A stretch of 64,000 nucleotides of DNA from an uncultured Bacteroidales bacterium. GTDB taxonomy: Bacteria; Bacteroidota; Bacteroidia; Bacteroidales; P3. The position numbers and the translations under genes are program-made. The DNA is taken from positions 38,856-102,855 of the forward strand of contig ONGA01000005.1 in NCBI GenBank assembly GCA_900317285.1. Reading direction: 5' to 3'. Positions 43,108 to 51,855 of this stretch are shown here, in pieces. The first letter of the stretch is position 1, and every line of letters begins with the position of its first letter. The notes under the pieces are model-generated. The model saw only the letters and a program-made list of their open reading frames with translations, was not told the DNA's origin and searched no databases.

Positions 43108-45041
43108 AACACGTCCTAACACTCCTACTAGCCTTCCTATCAACCTTCTCTGTGTGGGGCCAAAACACCCCACCCGATTCCACTCAAACCAATCCGCGGT
43201 TGCTCAACATGGTAGTTGTCACAGCCACACGCACTCCAAAGCTCCTCACGGACGCACCGGTGGTCACTCGAGTTATCACCGAACAGGACATCCGGAACGC
43301 CGATGTCCCGACCCTACAGGAGCTTCTGCAAACCGAGTTACCAGGCATCGAGTTCACCTACTCAATGAACCAACAGGTCAGCCTCAACATGCAGGGCTTT
43401 GGCGGCAGCTCGGTACTCTTCCTTGTCGACGGCGAACGTCTGGCGGGAGAAACGCTCGACAACATCGACTATTCGCGCCTCAATCTCGATGCGGTGCAAA
43501 GGGTAGAAATCATCAAGGGTGCCGCCTCGTCGCTCTATGGTTCCAACGCCGTGGGTGGTGTAGTCAACATCGTCACCCGCACCTCCGACAAGCCGTGGAG
43601 CCTCCGTCTCGGCTCACGCACATCGTCACTCAAGGACAGACAGCACTACGGTTCCTTTGGAATCAAGCGACAGCGATGGAACAGCCTCACCGACCTGCAT
43701 TACACAGATGCCGCCGCTGTCCATCTGTCCGACACTGGTGATTTGCGCACCATCTTCGCCAACAGCTCGTTCAACGCCAGCGAGAAGCTCCACGTCAAGC
43801 TATCCGACAAGATATCCGTCACGGGACGGGCTGGCTATTTCTTCCGCCAACGCGAAAAATCGGAGGAAGCCAACGACCGCTACCGCGACTTCTCCGCAGG
43901 TCTCAAAGGAAACCTAGAGTTTGGGCAAAGCTCCGACCTCCTGATTTCATACGCCTTCGATCAATACGACAAGAGCGACTACAGCATCGCCTCACATCTC
44001 GATGTTCGCAACTATAGCAATGTCCAGCACACGCTCCGCACGCTGTACAACCATTCCGTCAAATCGTCGTCGGACACCACCGTCTTCCTCGGCACCCTGA
44101 CTTTGGGCGGCGACTTCATGCGCGACTATCTCATGTCATACCAGTTCACCGACGGCAATCACATTCAGTATACGGCCGACGCTTTCGCACAATGGGACTG
44201 GCTGCCGACCTCTCGCCTCAACATCGTTGCAGTGCTGCGCTACGACTTCTATTCCGAGGCCTCCAGATCGCACCTCTCCCCGAAAGTCAACCTCATGTAC
44301 AAACTACCTCGGGTGAATCTCCGCGTCGGCTATGCCAACGGCTTCCGCGCCCCCACCCTCAAAGAGATGTTCATGAACTTCGACATGGCGAATATCTTTA
44401 CCATCTACGGCAACCCTGACCTGCAACCCGAGGTGAGCGACAACTTCAACGCATCCTTCGAGTGGATTCACAATCAATACAACCTCACCTGCATGGCTTT
44501 CCACAACCATGTCAAAAACCGCATCACCACATTCTGGCGACAGGAGAAAAATGGCATGCTCTATTCCAACATGAGTCCCGTCAGCATCTCAGGTCTCGAC
44601 CTTTCCCTCGCCATACACTGGAACAACGGACTCGGTCTTCGTCTCTCCTATATTTTCACCCACGAACGTACCGAAGCGGACGGTATGCGCTCTTCCTCCA
44701 CCCGTCCGCATACCGCCACCCTGCACATCGACTACAGCCGCAACTGGCGTCTGGGTCGCACCACCCTGGCTCTCAACGGGAGAGTTCTCTCGGCTGTCAC
44801 ATGCGACGAATACACCTCCTATAGCGATCTCTCACAGTTCGAGGAAATCACATACCCCGGCTACACCATGTGGCGTCTCTCTCTCCGGCACACCTTTTCA
44901 CGAGGAGTGTGTCTCACGGCCACTATAGACAATCTCTTCAACTACCGCCCCGACTATTACTACAACAATTCACCAGCAACCGTAGGCCGTACCGTGGCAC
45001 TGGGATTGTCGTTCGACGTCGACAAATGTTTCAGTAACTAG
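43104..45041 (+). CDS. hmuR: TonB-dependent outer-membrane receptor (HmuR-like)
   Basis: 645 residues: signal peptide 1-20, plug domain (about 35-150) with NMVVVTATRTPKLLTDAPVVTRVITEQDI and LYGSNAVGGVVNIVTR, and a 22-strand barrel ending LGLSFDVDKCFSN. No N-terminal carboxypeptidase-like domain, so it is not a SusC type. The FRAPTLKEMFMNF and NPDLQPE blocks match heme/siderophore receptors. Coupling with an HmuY gene makes heme the likely ligand. It closes the three-gene operon and is convergent with uraA. Confidence 0.88.
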   Translation: MKHVLTLLLAFLSTFSVWGQNTPPDSTQTNPRLLNMVVVTATRTPKLLTDAPVVTRVITEQDIRNADVPTLQELLQTELPGIEFTYSMNQQVSLNMQGFGGSSVLFLVDGERLAGETLDNIDYSRLNLDAVQRVEIIKGAASSLYGSNAVGGVVNIVTRTSDKPWSLRLGSRTSSLKDRQHYGSFGIKRQRWNSLTDLHYTDAAAVHLSDTGDLRTIFANSSFNASEKLHVKLSDKISVTGRAGYFFRQREKSEEANDRYRDFSAGLKGNLEFGQSSDLLISYAFDQYDKSDYSIASHLDVRNYSNVQHTLRTLYNHSVKSSSDTTVFLGTLTLGGDFMRDYLMSYQFTDGNHIQYTADAFAQWDWLPTSRLNIVAVLRYDFYSEASRSHLSPKVNLMYKLPRVNLRVGYANGFRAPTLKEMFMNFDMANIFTIYGNPDLQPEVSDNFNASFEWIHNQYNLTCMAFHNHVKNRITTFWRQEKNGMLYSNMSPVSISGLDLSLAIHWNNGLGLRLSYIFTHERTEADGMRSSSTRPHTATLHIDYSRNWRLGRTTLALNGRVLSAVTCDEYTSYSDLSQFEEITYPGYTMWRLSLRHTFSRGVCLTATIDNLFNYRPDYYYNNSPATVGRTVALGLSFDVDKCFSN

Positions 45042-45072
45042 AAACGACCCACTGAACGTCCCTGCTGCAGAT

Positions 45073-45104
45073 AAAAAAAGGTGTCCCCGAAAAACAGGGA
45101 CACC
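45073..45104 (-). terminator. Terminator after uraA (also between convergent genes)
   Basis: GGTGTCCC / GGGACACC stem followed on the minus strand by a run of seven T, 20 nt beyond the uraA stop. Confidence 0.85.
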
Positions 45105-45125
45105 ATTGAAATCCAGAAATTTGCT

Positions 45126-46757
45126 TTACACAAGCAGTTTTTCGATAGTGGCGCAAAGGTAGTCCGCCTGGGGAGCGATACGCTCGTCGGCACCGACAAT
45201 GGCACGGAGGTCGACCAGTATCTGCTCGCGGTCGGCAGGCTTGGAGGCAAAGCGTCCGTTGTTCACGCGGATGCACTCCAGCACCTCGTGTTCGCTCATG
45301 CGGGCAAAGAGGTCGCGCATCTTGGCGAGGGTATCGGGGTCGGCCTTCTGCAGCATGACAGCCAGCTCGCTGTCCTGAATCTTGCCGTCGATATTGGCAA
45401 CATACAGCATAAGGAGTATCTGGTACTCGGCTTTGGTCATCTCGGCGTAGCTCGTAATGCTTGAGTATTCCCTCTTCTCCGACTCGGGCAGGATGACGGC
45501 GGCAAGGATACCGATGATGGCGGCACAGGCGAGGCCGCTGATGGCGATGCTGCCGAACTGCAGCGCACCGCCGTCGCAGCCGTAGTGGATACCCACGGCC
45601 AGCGTGATGGTGAGGGCGGTGATGATGAGGTTGCGGCTGTCGGTAAGGTCCACGTGGTTCTCCACCAGCGAACGGATACCCACCGAGGAAATCATGCCGT
45701 AGAGGATGAGAGACACACCGCCGATGGTGGCGGCAGGCATGCAGCCGATGAGGGCGGCAAACTTCGGCGAGAAGCTGAAGAGGATGGCGACGACAGCGGC
45801 GATGCGCACCACACGAGCGTCGAACACACGCGTAAGGTTCAGCACGCCGGTGTTCTCGCCGTAGGTGGTGTTGGCGGGAGCGCCGAAGAGGGAGGCAAGC
45901 ACTGTGGCGGCACCGTCGCCCATCAGGGTGCGGTGCAGACCCGGGTCTTCCAGGTAGTTGCGGTCGGTGGTACTGCCGATGGCGCAGATGTCGCCGATAT
46001 GCTCAATCATCGTGGCAATGGCGATAGGCATGATGGCGATGATGGCGGTGAGCAGGAAATCCCAGCGGCCTGTCGTGAGGGCATACATGCCGGTGTCGCT
46101 CCACTGGAACGGCAGTCCAATCCAGGCAGCCTCGCGGATGGCGGTGCCGTCCACCTGCCCGGCAATGGCGGCGACGACATAGCTCGCCAGCACACCCAGC
46201 AGGATGGGGATAATCTTGATCATCCCTTTGCCCCAGATATTGCACACCACCACCACGAGGATGGCGATCAGGGCCACCCACCAGCAGCTCAGGATGCTGC
46301 CCACGGCGGTACCGGCCAGGATGAGGCCGATGGAGATGATGATGGGACCCGTCACCACCGGTGGGAAGAGCCTCATCACGCGCCTCACGCCGAAAGCCTT
46401 TACGGCGGCGGCAAGCACGAAATAGAGCAGACCCGCGGCAACGACGCCCACACAGGCATAGGGCAGCGCCTCCATCTGGCTCATGCCAAGTTCCTTGCCC
46501 ATGGCAACGACGGTGGCATAACCGCCCAGGAAGGCAAAGCTCGAACCCAGGAAGGCGGGCACTTTCCACTTGGTGAACCAGTGGAACAGCAGCGTGCCGA
46601 GTCCGGCAAACAGCAGCGTGGCGCTCACCGAGAGCCCCGTGATGGTGGGCACCAGGATTGTGGCACCGAACATGGCGAACATGTGCTGGAATCCCAACAC
46701 GAGCATACGTCCCTTGCCGAGAGTACGCGCATCATAAACAGCAGTACTATTATCCAT
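45126..46757 (-). CDS. uraA: NCS2 uracil permease with TerB-like C-terminal domain
   Basis: 543 residues. Residues 1 to about 425 are a normal UraA-type permease (14 helices; GFQHMFAMFGATILVPTITGLS, the GSTTDRNYLEDPGLHRTLMGDGAATVLASLFGAPANTTYGENTGV block). Residues 440-543 form an added soluble helical domain (MTKAEYQILLMLYVANIDGKIQDSELAVML...ADERIAPQADYLCATIEKLLV) resembling TerB-like domains. Known UraA proteins stop near 430. The fusion is one uninterrupted frame. It follows upp by 48 nt in the same operon, so uptake and salvage of uracil are co-expressed. The role of the extra domain is unknown. Confidence 0.88.
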   Translation of the reverse strand: MDNSTAVYDARTLGKGRMLVLGFQHMFAMFGATILVPTITGLSVSATLLFAGLGTLLFHWFTKWKVPAFLGSSFAFLGGYATVVAMGKELGMSQMEALPYACVGVVAAGLLYFVLAAAVKAFGVRRVMRLFPPVVTGPIIISIGLILAGTAVGSILSCWWVALIAILVVVVCNIWGKGMIKIIPILLGVLASYVVAAIAGQVDGTAIREAAWIGLPFQWSDTGMYALTTGRWDFLLTAIIAIMPIAIATMIEHIGDICAIGSTTDRNYLEDPGLHRTLMGDGAATVLASLFGAPANTTYGENTGVLNLTRVFDARVVRIAAVVAILFSFSPKFAALIGCMPAATIGGVSLILYGMISSVGIRSLVENHVDLTDSRNLIITALTITLAVGIHYGCDGGALQFGSIAISGLACAAIIGILAAVILPESEKREYSSITSYAEMTKAEYQILLMLYVANIDGKIQDSELAVMLQKADPDTLAKMRDLFARMSEHEVLECIRVNNGRFASKPADREQILVDLRAIVGADERIAPQADYLCATIEKLLV

Positions 46758-46805
46758 AATGTATACTATTTAAAGAATATTAATTTCCAGTCCCCTGGAA
46801 CCTTG

Positions 46806-47429
46806 CTACTTGGTTCCGAAAATGCGGTCGCCGGCATCGCCCAGTCCGGGAAGGATGTAGGCGTTTTCGTTGAGGCCGCGGTCGAGGGCGGCGGTGTAGA
46901 TCTCCACGTCGGGGTGCTCGGTCTGGAGGCGTTTCACGCCCTCGGGGGCGGCCACGAGGCACATCATGCGGATTTTCGTGTATCCGTCGGCCTTCAGGCG
47001 GCGCACGGCGTCGCAGGCGCTGCCGCCGGTGGCAAGCATCGGGTCGGTGAGAATCACCGTGCGGTCCTTGCCCTCGGGCATCTTGTAGTAGTAGAACACC
47101 GGCTCGTGGGTGCTCTCGTCGCGGTACATGCCGATATGGCCCACGCGTGCCGACGGCATAAGGTCCAGCAGGCCCTCCACCATGCCCAGCCCGGCGCGCA
47201 GGATGGGCACCACCACCACCTTGCGGGTGGCTATCTCCTTGGCGACCATCTTCTCCATGGGCGTCTCAATCTCTATGTCGCGCAGGGGGAAGTCGCTCGT
47301 CACCTCATACCCCATCAGCATGCCTATTTCGCGCAGCAGCTTGCGGAAATTGTGGGTCGACGTGTCCTTCTGCCGCATCAGGGTCAGCTTGTGCTGCACC
47401 ATCGGGTGGTTAACAATATGTAATGCCAT
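46806..47429 (-). CDS. upp: Uracil phosphoribosyltransferase
   Basis: 207 residues from ATG 47429 ([19 protein letters not shown]). PRPP loop [18 protein letters not shown] (about 122-139), [15 protein letters not shown] and the C-terminal uracil-binding [15 protein letters not shown] are in place. It converts uracil plus PRPP to UMP. Own promoter upstream; uraA follows in the same direction. Confidence 0.96.
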   Translation of the reverse strand: MALHIVNHPMVQHKLTLMRQKDTSTHNFRKLLREIGMLMGYEVTSDFPLRDIEIETPMEKMVAKEIATRKVVVVPILRAGLGMVEGLLDLMPSARVGHIGMYRDESTHEPVFYYYKMPEGKDRTVILTDPMLATGGSACDAVRRLKADGYTKIRMMCLVAAPEGVKRLQTEHPDVEIYTAALDRGLNENAYILPGLGDAGDRIFGTK

Positions 47430-47477
47430 AACAGTGTTTGTTTTTTGTGATAATTCTTTATGCCTTAAAAATTTTTG

Positions 47478-47509
47478 CAAAAATACAAACACTTGCCGTA
47501 AAATGCAAA
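47478..47509 (-). promoter_or_regulatory. Promoter for upp-uraA
   Basis: Minus strand TTTG (47506-47509), 20 nt, TATTTTTG (47478-47485), about 50 nt before the upp start. Confidence 0.7.
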
Positions 47510-47544
47510 TATTTTTTTCAACAGCCGGTGGAAATAAAAAAATA

Positions 47545-47576
47545 TTTGGTCACGTCAAATATAATTTGTAATTTTG
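47545..47576 (+). promoter_or_regulatory. Promoter for fructose-bisphosphate aldolase
   Basis: TTTG (47545-47548), 20 nt, TAATTTTG (47569-47576), 41 nt before the ATG. Confidence 0.75.
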
Positions 47577-47617
47577 CAAATTCAAAATCATCGTTAAACA
47601 TTAAACATTACAACAAC

Positions 47618-48616
47618 ATGGTAGACTATAAGAAAATAGGTCTCGTGAACACCCGCGAGATGTTCCGCAAGGCTGTCAACGGCGGCTACGCCATCCCCGC
47701 CTTCAACTTCAACAACATGGAGCAGATGCAGGCCATCATCCAGGCCGCCGTCGAAACCAAGAGCCCCGTCATCCTGCAGGTCAGCAAGGGCGCGCGCGAC
47801 TACGCCAACCCCACCCTCCTGCGCTATATGGCCGAAGGCGCCGTCGAGTACGCCAAGGAACTCGGCTGCCCCAACCCCCAGATCGTCCTCCACCTCGACC
47901 ACGGCGACAGCTTCGAGACCTGCAAGTCCTGCATCGACATGGGCTTCTCCTCCGTCATGTACGACGGCTCCGCACTCCCCTACGAGGAGAATATCAAGAT
48001 TTCGCGCCAGGTGGTGGAATATGCCCACAAATACGACGTCACCGTCGAGTGCGAGCTCGGCGTGCTGGCAGGCGTCGAGGACGAGGTAGCCTCCGAGGTC
48101 AGCCACTACACCAAGCCCGAGGAGGTCATCGACTTCGCCACCCGCACGGGCTGCGACTCCCTCGCCATCTCCATCGGCACCTCCCACGGCGCCTACAAGT
48201 TCAAACCCGAGCAGTGCACCGTCGACCCGCAGACGGGCCGCCTCCTGCCTCCTCCCCTCGCCTTCGACGTCCTCGAAGCCATCGAGAAGAAGCTCCCCGG
48301 CTTCCCCATCGTGCTCCACGGCTCCAGCTCCGTGCCCCAGGATGAGGTGGACACCATCAACGCCAACGGTGGCGCACTGAAAGCCGCTGTCGGCATCCCC
48401 GAGGAGCAGCTGCGCAAGGCTGCCAAGAGCGCCGTCTGCAAGATCAACATCGACTCCGACAGCCGTCTCGCCATGACCGCCGCCATCCGCAAGCACCTCG
48501 CCGAGCACCCCGACCACTTCGACCCGCGCCAGTACCTCAAGCCCGCCCGCGAGAGCATGAAGAAGATGTACATCCACAAAATCGTCAACGTGCTCGGAAG
48601 CAACGACAAGCTTTAG
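47618..48616 (+). CDS. fba: Class II fructose-1,6-bisphosphate aldolase
   Basis: 332 residues from ATG 47618. Zinc-binding and catalytic blocks: VLHLDHGDSFETCKSCIDMGFSSVMYDGS (about 89-117), VECELGVLAGVEDEV, AISIGTSHGAYKF and VLHGSSSVPQ, plus KINIDSDSR. This is the longer type B class II enzyme common in Bacteroidetes. It cleaves fructose-1,6-bisphosphate in glycolysis. Monocistronic: own promoter and terminator. Confidence 0.96.
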   Translation: MVDYKKIGLVNTREMFRKAVNGGYAIPAFNFNNMEQMQAIIQAAVETKSPVILQVSKGARDYANPTLLRYMAEGAVEYAKELGCPNPQIVLHLDHGDSFETCKSCIDMGFSSVMYDGSALPYEENIKISRQVVEYAHKYDVTVECELGVLAGVEDEVASEVSHYTKPEEVIDFATRTGCDSLAISIGTSHGAYKFKPEQCTVDPQTGRLLPPPLAFDVLEAIEKKLPGFPIVLHGSSSVPQDEVDTINANGGALKAAVGIPEEQLRKAAKSAVCKINIDSDSRLAMTAAIRKHLAEHPDHFDPRQYLKPARESMKKMYIHKIVNVLGSNDKL

Positions 48617-48642
48617 AAAAAAGAACCACACGAAAAACCTCC

Positions 48643-48671
48643 AGCCAACCGCCCCGTCGGTTGGCTTTTTC
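48643..48671 (+). terminator. Terminator after fba
   Basis: AGCCAACCG / CGGTTGGCT stem with 6-nt loop, then TTTTCTTTTTT. Confidence 0.9.
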
Positions 48672-48756
48672 TTTTTTCACCAACAAAATTTACAAGATTT
48701 CGTGAGCAAAGCGAGCAGGGAAACAAAAAAAATTGCCGTATATGAAAAAAAAGTTG

Positions 48757-48764
48757 TACCTTTG
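48757..48764 (+). promoter_or_regulatory. -7 box for secreted Gly-rich protein
   Basis: TACCTTTG, 50 nt upstream of the ATG; an imperfect ATTG is 21 nt further upstream. Confidence 0.5.
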
Positions 48765-48814
48765 CACCCGAAAAACCAACTACGAAAATCGAAAAAAATT
48801 AAAAATATCCAACT

Positions 48815-49999
48815 ATGACAAAACATTTACTAAAGACATTTGTGGCCGTGCTGGCGATAGCGGCGGCGGCTGCCGGCCCCGCATGGGGACAGACAACCTA
48901 CAACGTGACGTTCGGCGGGTTCGCCGAGTCGGGCATGAACACCACGCTCAGCGTGGCTTCGCTGCCACAGACCTTTAATTTTGTTCCCTATGCGGTGATT
49001 AGCAACGGTGGCGACTTCACCAGCGCAAGCGTCACCAGCGGCGGCGAGGGCAAGGTGAGCGTCAACATACCCGAATGGAACCGAATGACCATCACCGTCA
49101 GCGGTACCTTCGAGGGCACGGCGACTATCCATGTCGTGGGTAGTGATTCTCAAGAGAATGCCGTCAGCCGCGACATCACCGTCGCCTGCGCCCTTCCTCC
49201 CGTGCCCATCACCGTGCGCATGGCCGAGGGGACCGAGGATGCTGCTAACTGGAGCATCGCTTCGGGCAACGCCTCTGTGACGGGCAACCAGGTGCTGGAG
49301 AATGTGATGTCGGGCTCGCAGGTCACCGCTACCTACAACGGCACCACCAAGAAGGTGAAGAGCGTGAAGGCTGTGAAGTATGTGGCGCCGCCCACCCCGC
49401 TTGACAACACCACCACCGCATGGACGGCAGGCACCTTCGCCGTGCCCGAGGGCGGCCTGACCTACAGCGATGCCATCACCGTGAGCGGCGACGTGACACT
49501 CACGCTGACCGACGGCACGACGCTCACCCTGAACAAGGGCATCAGCTTGGCCGAAGGCGCAACGCTCACCATCCAGGGCAACGGCACGATGAACGTCAAC
49601 GGCACGAACAACAGCACCGCTTCCACCGTTGCCGGCAGCACAGGAACACTGATACTGACCAGCGGCACGCTGACAGCCAGAGGAGGCAACGGCGGTAGTG
49701 TCGGCGATTTTAATGATCATTCTCATGGAGGCAACGGCGGCAATGCCATCAACGGCTCAGTGATCGTCAGCGGCGGCACGCTGACAGCCAGAGGAGGCAA
49801 CGGAGGTAGTGTCGGCGAAGCGAGTGATGATTGTTCTGGAGGCAACGGCGGCGATGCCATCAGCGGCACTCTGACCATAAACGGCGGCTCAACGTCAGTC
49901 AATAACGGCTCTAACGGTTCTATCGGCGAAGATTGTGAAGATTGTACTGCAGGTACAGGCGGTAAGGCTGTCGCAGGAACCGTGACCGATAACCGTTGA
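48815..49999 (+). CDS. Secreted protein with Gly-rich repeats, 394 aa
   Basis: Signal peptide 1-25 (ending AWGQ), then two small beta-rich domains (about 26-125 and 130-190, the second with TATYNGTTKKVKSVKAVKY), and a beta-helix-like part (about 210-390). The latter has a 37-residue repeat SGTLTARGGNGGSVG...GGNGGNAI seen about two and a half times. The repeated strands suggest a carbohydrate-binding or adhesive fold. There is no T9SS C-terminal domain, so either it exports otherwise or the gene has lost its 3' end; the frame stops only 40 nt before the 79-bp repeats. No family recognised. Confidence 0.7.
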   Translation: MTKHLLKTFVAVLAIAAAAAGPAWGQTTYNVTFGGFAESGMNTTLSVASLPQTFNFVPYAVISNGGDFTSASVTSGGEGKVSVNIPEWNRMTITVSGTFEGTATIHVVGSDSQENAVSRDITVACALPPVPITVRMAEGTEDAANWSIASGNASVTGNQVLENVMSGSQVTATYNGTTKKVKSVKAVKYVAPPTPLDNTTTAWTAGTFAVPEGGLTYSDAITVSGDVTLTLTDGTTLTLNKGISLAEGATLTIQGNGTMNVNGTNNSTASTVAGSTGTLILTSGTLTARGGNGGSVGDFNDHSHGGNGGNAINGSVIVSGGTLTARGGNGGSVGEASDDCSGGNGGDAISGTLTINGGSTSVNNGSNGSIGEDCEDCTAGTGGKAVAGTVTDNR

Positions 50000-50038
50000 A
50001 CAAACGACTAACTCGCCTCGCGGCTTAAAGCTCTGTAA

Positions 50039-50354
50039 GATAAGCGAACACGAATTGCACGAATGGACACGAATAATGATTCGTTAGATTAGTGAGATTC
50101 GTGTTCAGAAAAGGAAAGATAAGCGAACACGAATTGCACGAATGGACACGAATAATGATTCGTTAGATTAGTGAGATTCGTGTTCAGAAAAGGGAAGATA
50201 AGCGAACACGAATTGCACGAATGGACACGAATAATGATTCGTTAGATTAGTGAGATTCGTGTTCAGAAAAGGAAACATAAGCGAACACGAATTGCACGAA
50301 TGGACACGAATAATGATTCGTTAGATTAGTGAGATTCGTGTTCAGAAAAGGAAA
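50039..50354. repeat. Four tandem 79-bp repeats with internal hairpin
   Basis: Units start at 50039, 50118, 50197 and 50276 and are near identical. Each contains GAACACGAAT and, 42 nt later, ATTCGTGTTC, a perfect 10-bp inverted repeat, plus an inner CGAAT/ATTCG pair. They fill nearly all of the 381-nt gap between two secreted-protein genes and end 27 nt before the next ATG, so they would lie in that leader. Confidence 0.95.
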
Positions 50355-50380
50355 CAAAACAAGTTAAAAACATATAAACT

Positions 50381-51433
50381 ATGAAAAGTTTAAGAAATAG
50401 TTTTTTGACGCTCCTGGCGCTGACGCTCTTCGGCGGCGCGGGAGCCTGGGCGCAAGGCCCGACAAAAGTATTCGAGGTCGACTTCTCGTCGAACCCCGCC
50501 ACAGCCACTACCGGCTCGATGCTGATTGGCAGTACTGTATCTCCTTCCACTGTTTCGATTAACGAAAACGAGAACGATATTAACACCATCAAGCTGACAT
50601 CTCCATATGATTACACAGCCTACCGTTATGTCTCCATCAAGCCGGAAACGGGCTCGTTCCAAACGGGCGACACGCTGTTGATTGCCGTGTGCTATAACGG
50701 CTTCATTACAAAAACGGCACAAGTCGACATCTACGCCGCCAATGGAACGACGAAGCTTTTCACCACAGCTCCCGGCATCAACGGGCAAACGGAGAGCGGC
50801 GATCCCGTGGTCGAGAAGTTTGTGCTGGAACAGGATGCCGACTCCTTACTGATTGGCTGTAGCAGTTCAACCTCCAGCAGTACTCATGTCACCACACTCA
50901 AGGTGCTGCGCCCCGCCGCCCAGGCCATCGAGCTGACGAAGTCGGGCGCCAACCAGTGGACGCTCGGCCAGACGCCGGACTATGACCTGGAGCTGCAGGT
51001 GGAGTACTACCAGAAGTTCGCCCTGAAGGATATCCCCGCGGGCTGGCAGGTGAAGGTCAACGGCACCGACAAGACCAACGCCATCGTGGGCGACTCGCTG
51101 CTCATCACCGAGACCGACAGCGTGACCCTCGTCCCCACCGATCCCCGCCGCGTCAAGAGCGTCACGCTCCAAAACGACGTCAGCTACATCACCGTGGCCG
51201 GCCTCCAGCTCATTGGCAAGGACGGCGACAGCTGGGCGACCATCAGGGACAACAACCCCGACAAGATTGATCTTGTCAGCGGCTATGTATACCGCTACAC
51301 TGACGGAGCAGAGCTGAAGGAAGGAGAGCCCAGTGCTAGCTGCGGGTATATCGACTCTGTGAATTCGGAAAGCAGCAACTACAACGCCGAGACGGAGTCC
51401 CTTCAAGAGTACCGCTGGTGCCAAAGCAACTAA
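50381..51433 (+). CDS. Secreted protein of unknown function, 350 aa
   Basis: Signal peptide 1-25 (ending AWAQ). Mature residues 26-180 form a beta-sandwich-like domain (FEVDFSSNPATATTG...VLEQDADSLLIGCSSSTSSST), followed by a short domain (AIELTKSGANQWTLGQTPDYDLELQVEYY) and VPTDPRRVKSVTL, similar to the linker in the previous gene. There is no T9SS tail; the protein ends abruptly in YRWCQSN. It has no clear promoter of its own apart from the repeat-filled leader. Function unknown. Confidence 0.72.
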   Translation: MKSLRNSFLTLLALTLFGGAGAWAQGPTKVFEVDFSSNPATATTGSMLIGSTVSPSTVSINENENDINTIKLTSPYDYTAYRYVSIKPETGSFQTGDTLLIAVCYNGFITKTAQVDIYAANGTTKLFTTAPGINGQTESGDPVVEKFVLEQDADSLLIGCSSSTSSSTHVTTLKVLRPAAQAIELTKSGANQWTLGQTPDYDLELQVEYYQKFALKDIPAGWQVKVNGTDKTNAIVGDSLLITETDSVTLVPTDPRRVKSVTLQNDVSYITVAGLQLIGKDGDSWATIRDNNPDKIDLVSGYVYRYTDGAELKEGEPSASCGYIDSVNSESSNYNAETESLQEYRWCQSN

Positions 51434-51476
51434 CCCCCCCGTAAAAAAACTTTTTTACACATAGTACAGAGGCGAG

Positions 51477-51500
51477 GGGAACTCCTTTTGGAGTTCCCTT
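51477..51500 (+). terminator. Hairpin after 50381 gene
   Basis: 9-bp perfect stem GGGAACTCC / GGAGTTCCC with TTTT loop, 43 nt after the stop. The T-tract is short, so it may be a weak terminator or processed end. Confidence 0.5.
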
Positions 51501-51532
51501 CGCCGTCTCTCCCCCACCCCGAAATCTCCCTG

Positions 51533-51632
51533 CATAGGGCCGGGATAGGTGCAACATAGTTGCGACATATACGCATCCATAGACCTACCATAGAGTTACA
51601 ATAGAGGTACCATAGACCTAGCATAGACCTAC
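51533..51632. repeat. 11-bp tandem array D
   Basis: CATAGGGCCGG, GATAGGTGCAA, CATAGTTGCGA, CATATACGCAT, one extra C, then the five units CATAGACCTAC to CATAGACCTAC shared with array C. The 422-nt gap holding it also has the sppA terminator and a minus-strand promoter. Confidence 0.9.
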
Positions 51633-51769
51633 CGTCCGGAATCCCCTGGGAGTTAACGAACAAAAACAATTGAAAAAGCGCTCCGATGCTGCTGCCGAAA
51701 ATACCAACCGCCTGTATATCAGCGCCTATTTCAAATAAAGGATAGCAGATTTACCCTGTTTTGCTCCGA

Positions 51770-51799
51770 CAAAAGTACGAAAAATTTTCATTCCGCAAA
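51770..51799 (-). promoter_or_regulatory. Minus-strand promoter facing array D
   Basis: TTTG (51796-51799), 18 nt, TACTTTTG (51770-51777) on the minus strand, directly behind the sppA terminator and about 135 nt before array D. No credible gene lies downstream, so it may drive a non-coding RNA. Confidence 0.5.
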
Positions 51800-51800
51800 C

Positions 51801-51834
51801 AAAAAAATGCCAGAAATCATAAATTTCTGGCATT
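51801..51834 (-). terminator. Terminator after sppA
   Basis: 12-bp stem AATGCCAGAAAT / ATTTCTGGCATT followed by seven T on the minus strand, 22 nt after the sppA stop. Confidence 0.88.
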
Positions 51835-51855
51835 CACTTTATTATAACCGTATTT

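Noticed and set aside
50039-50354. CRISPR-like array
   Set aside because: Units are 79 bp, contiguous and near identical, with no unique spacers and no cas genes nearby.
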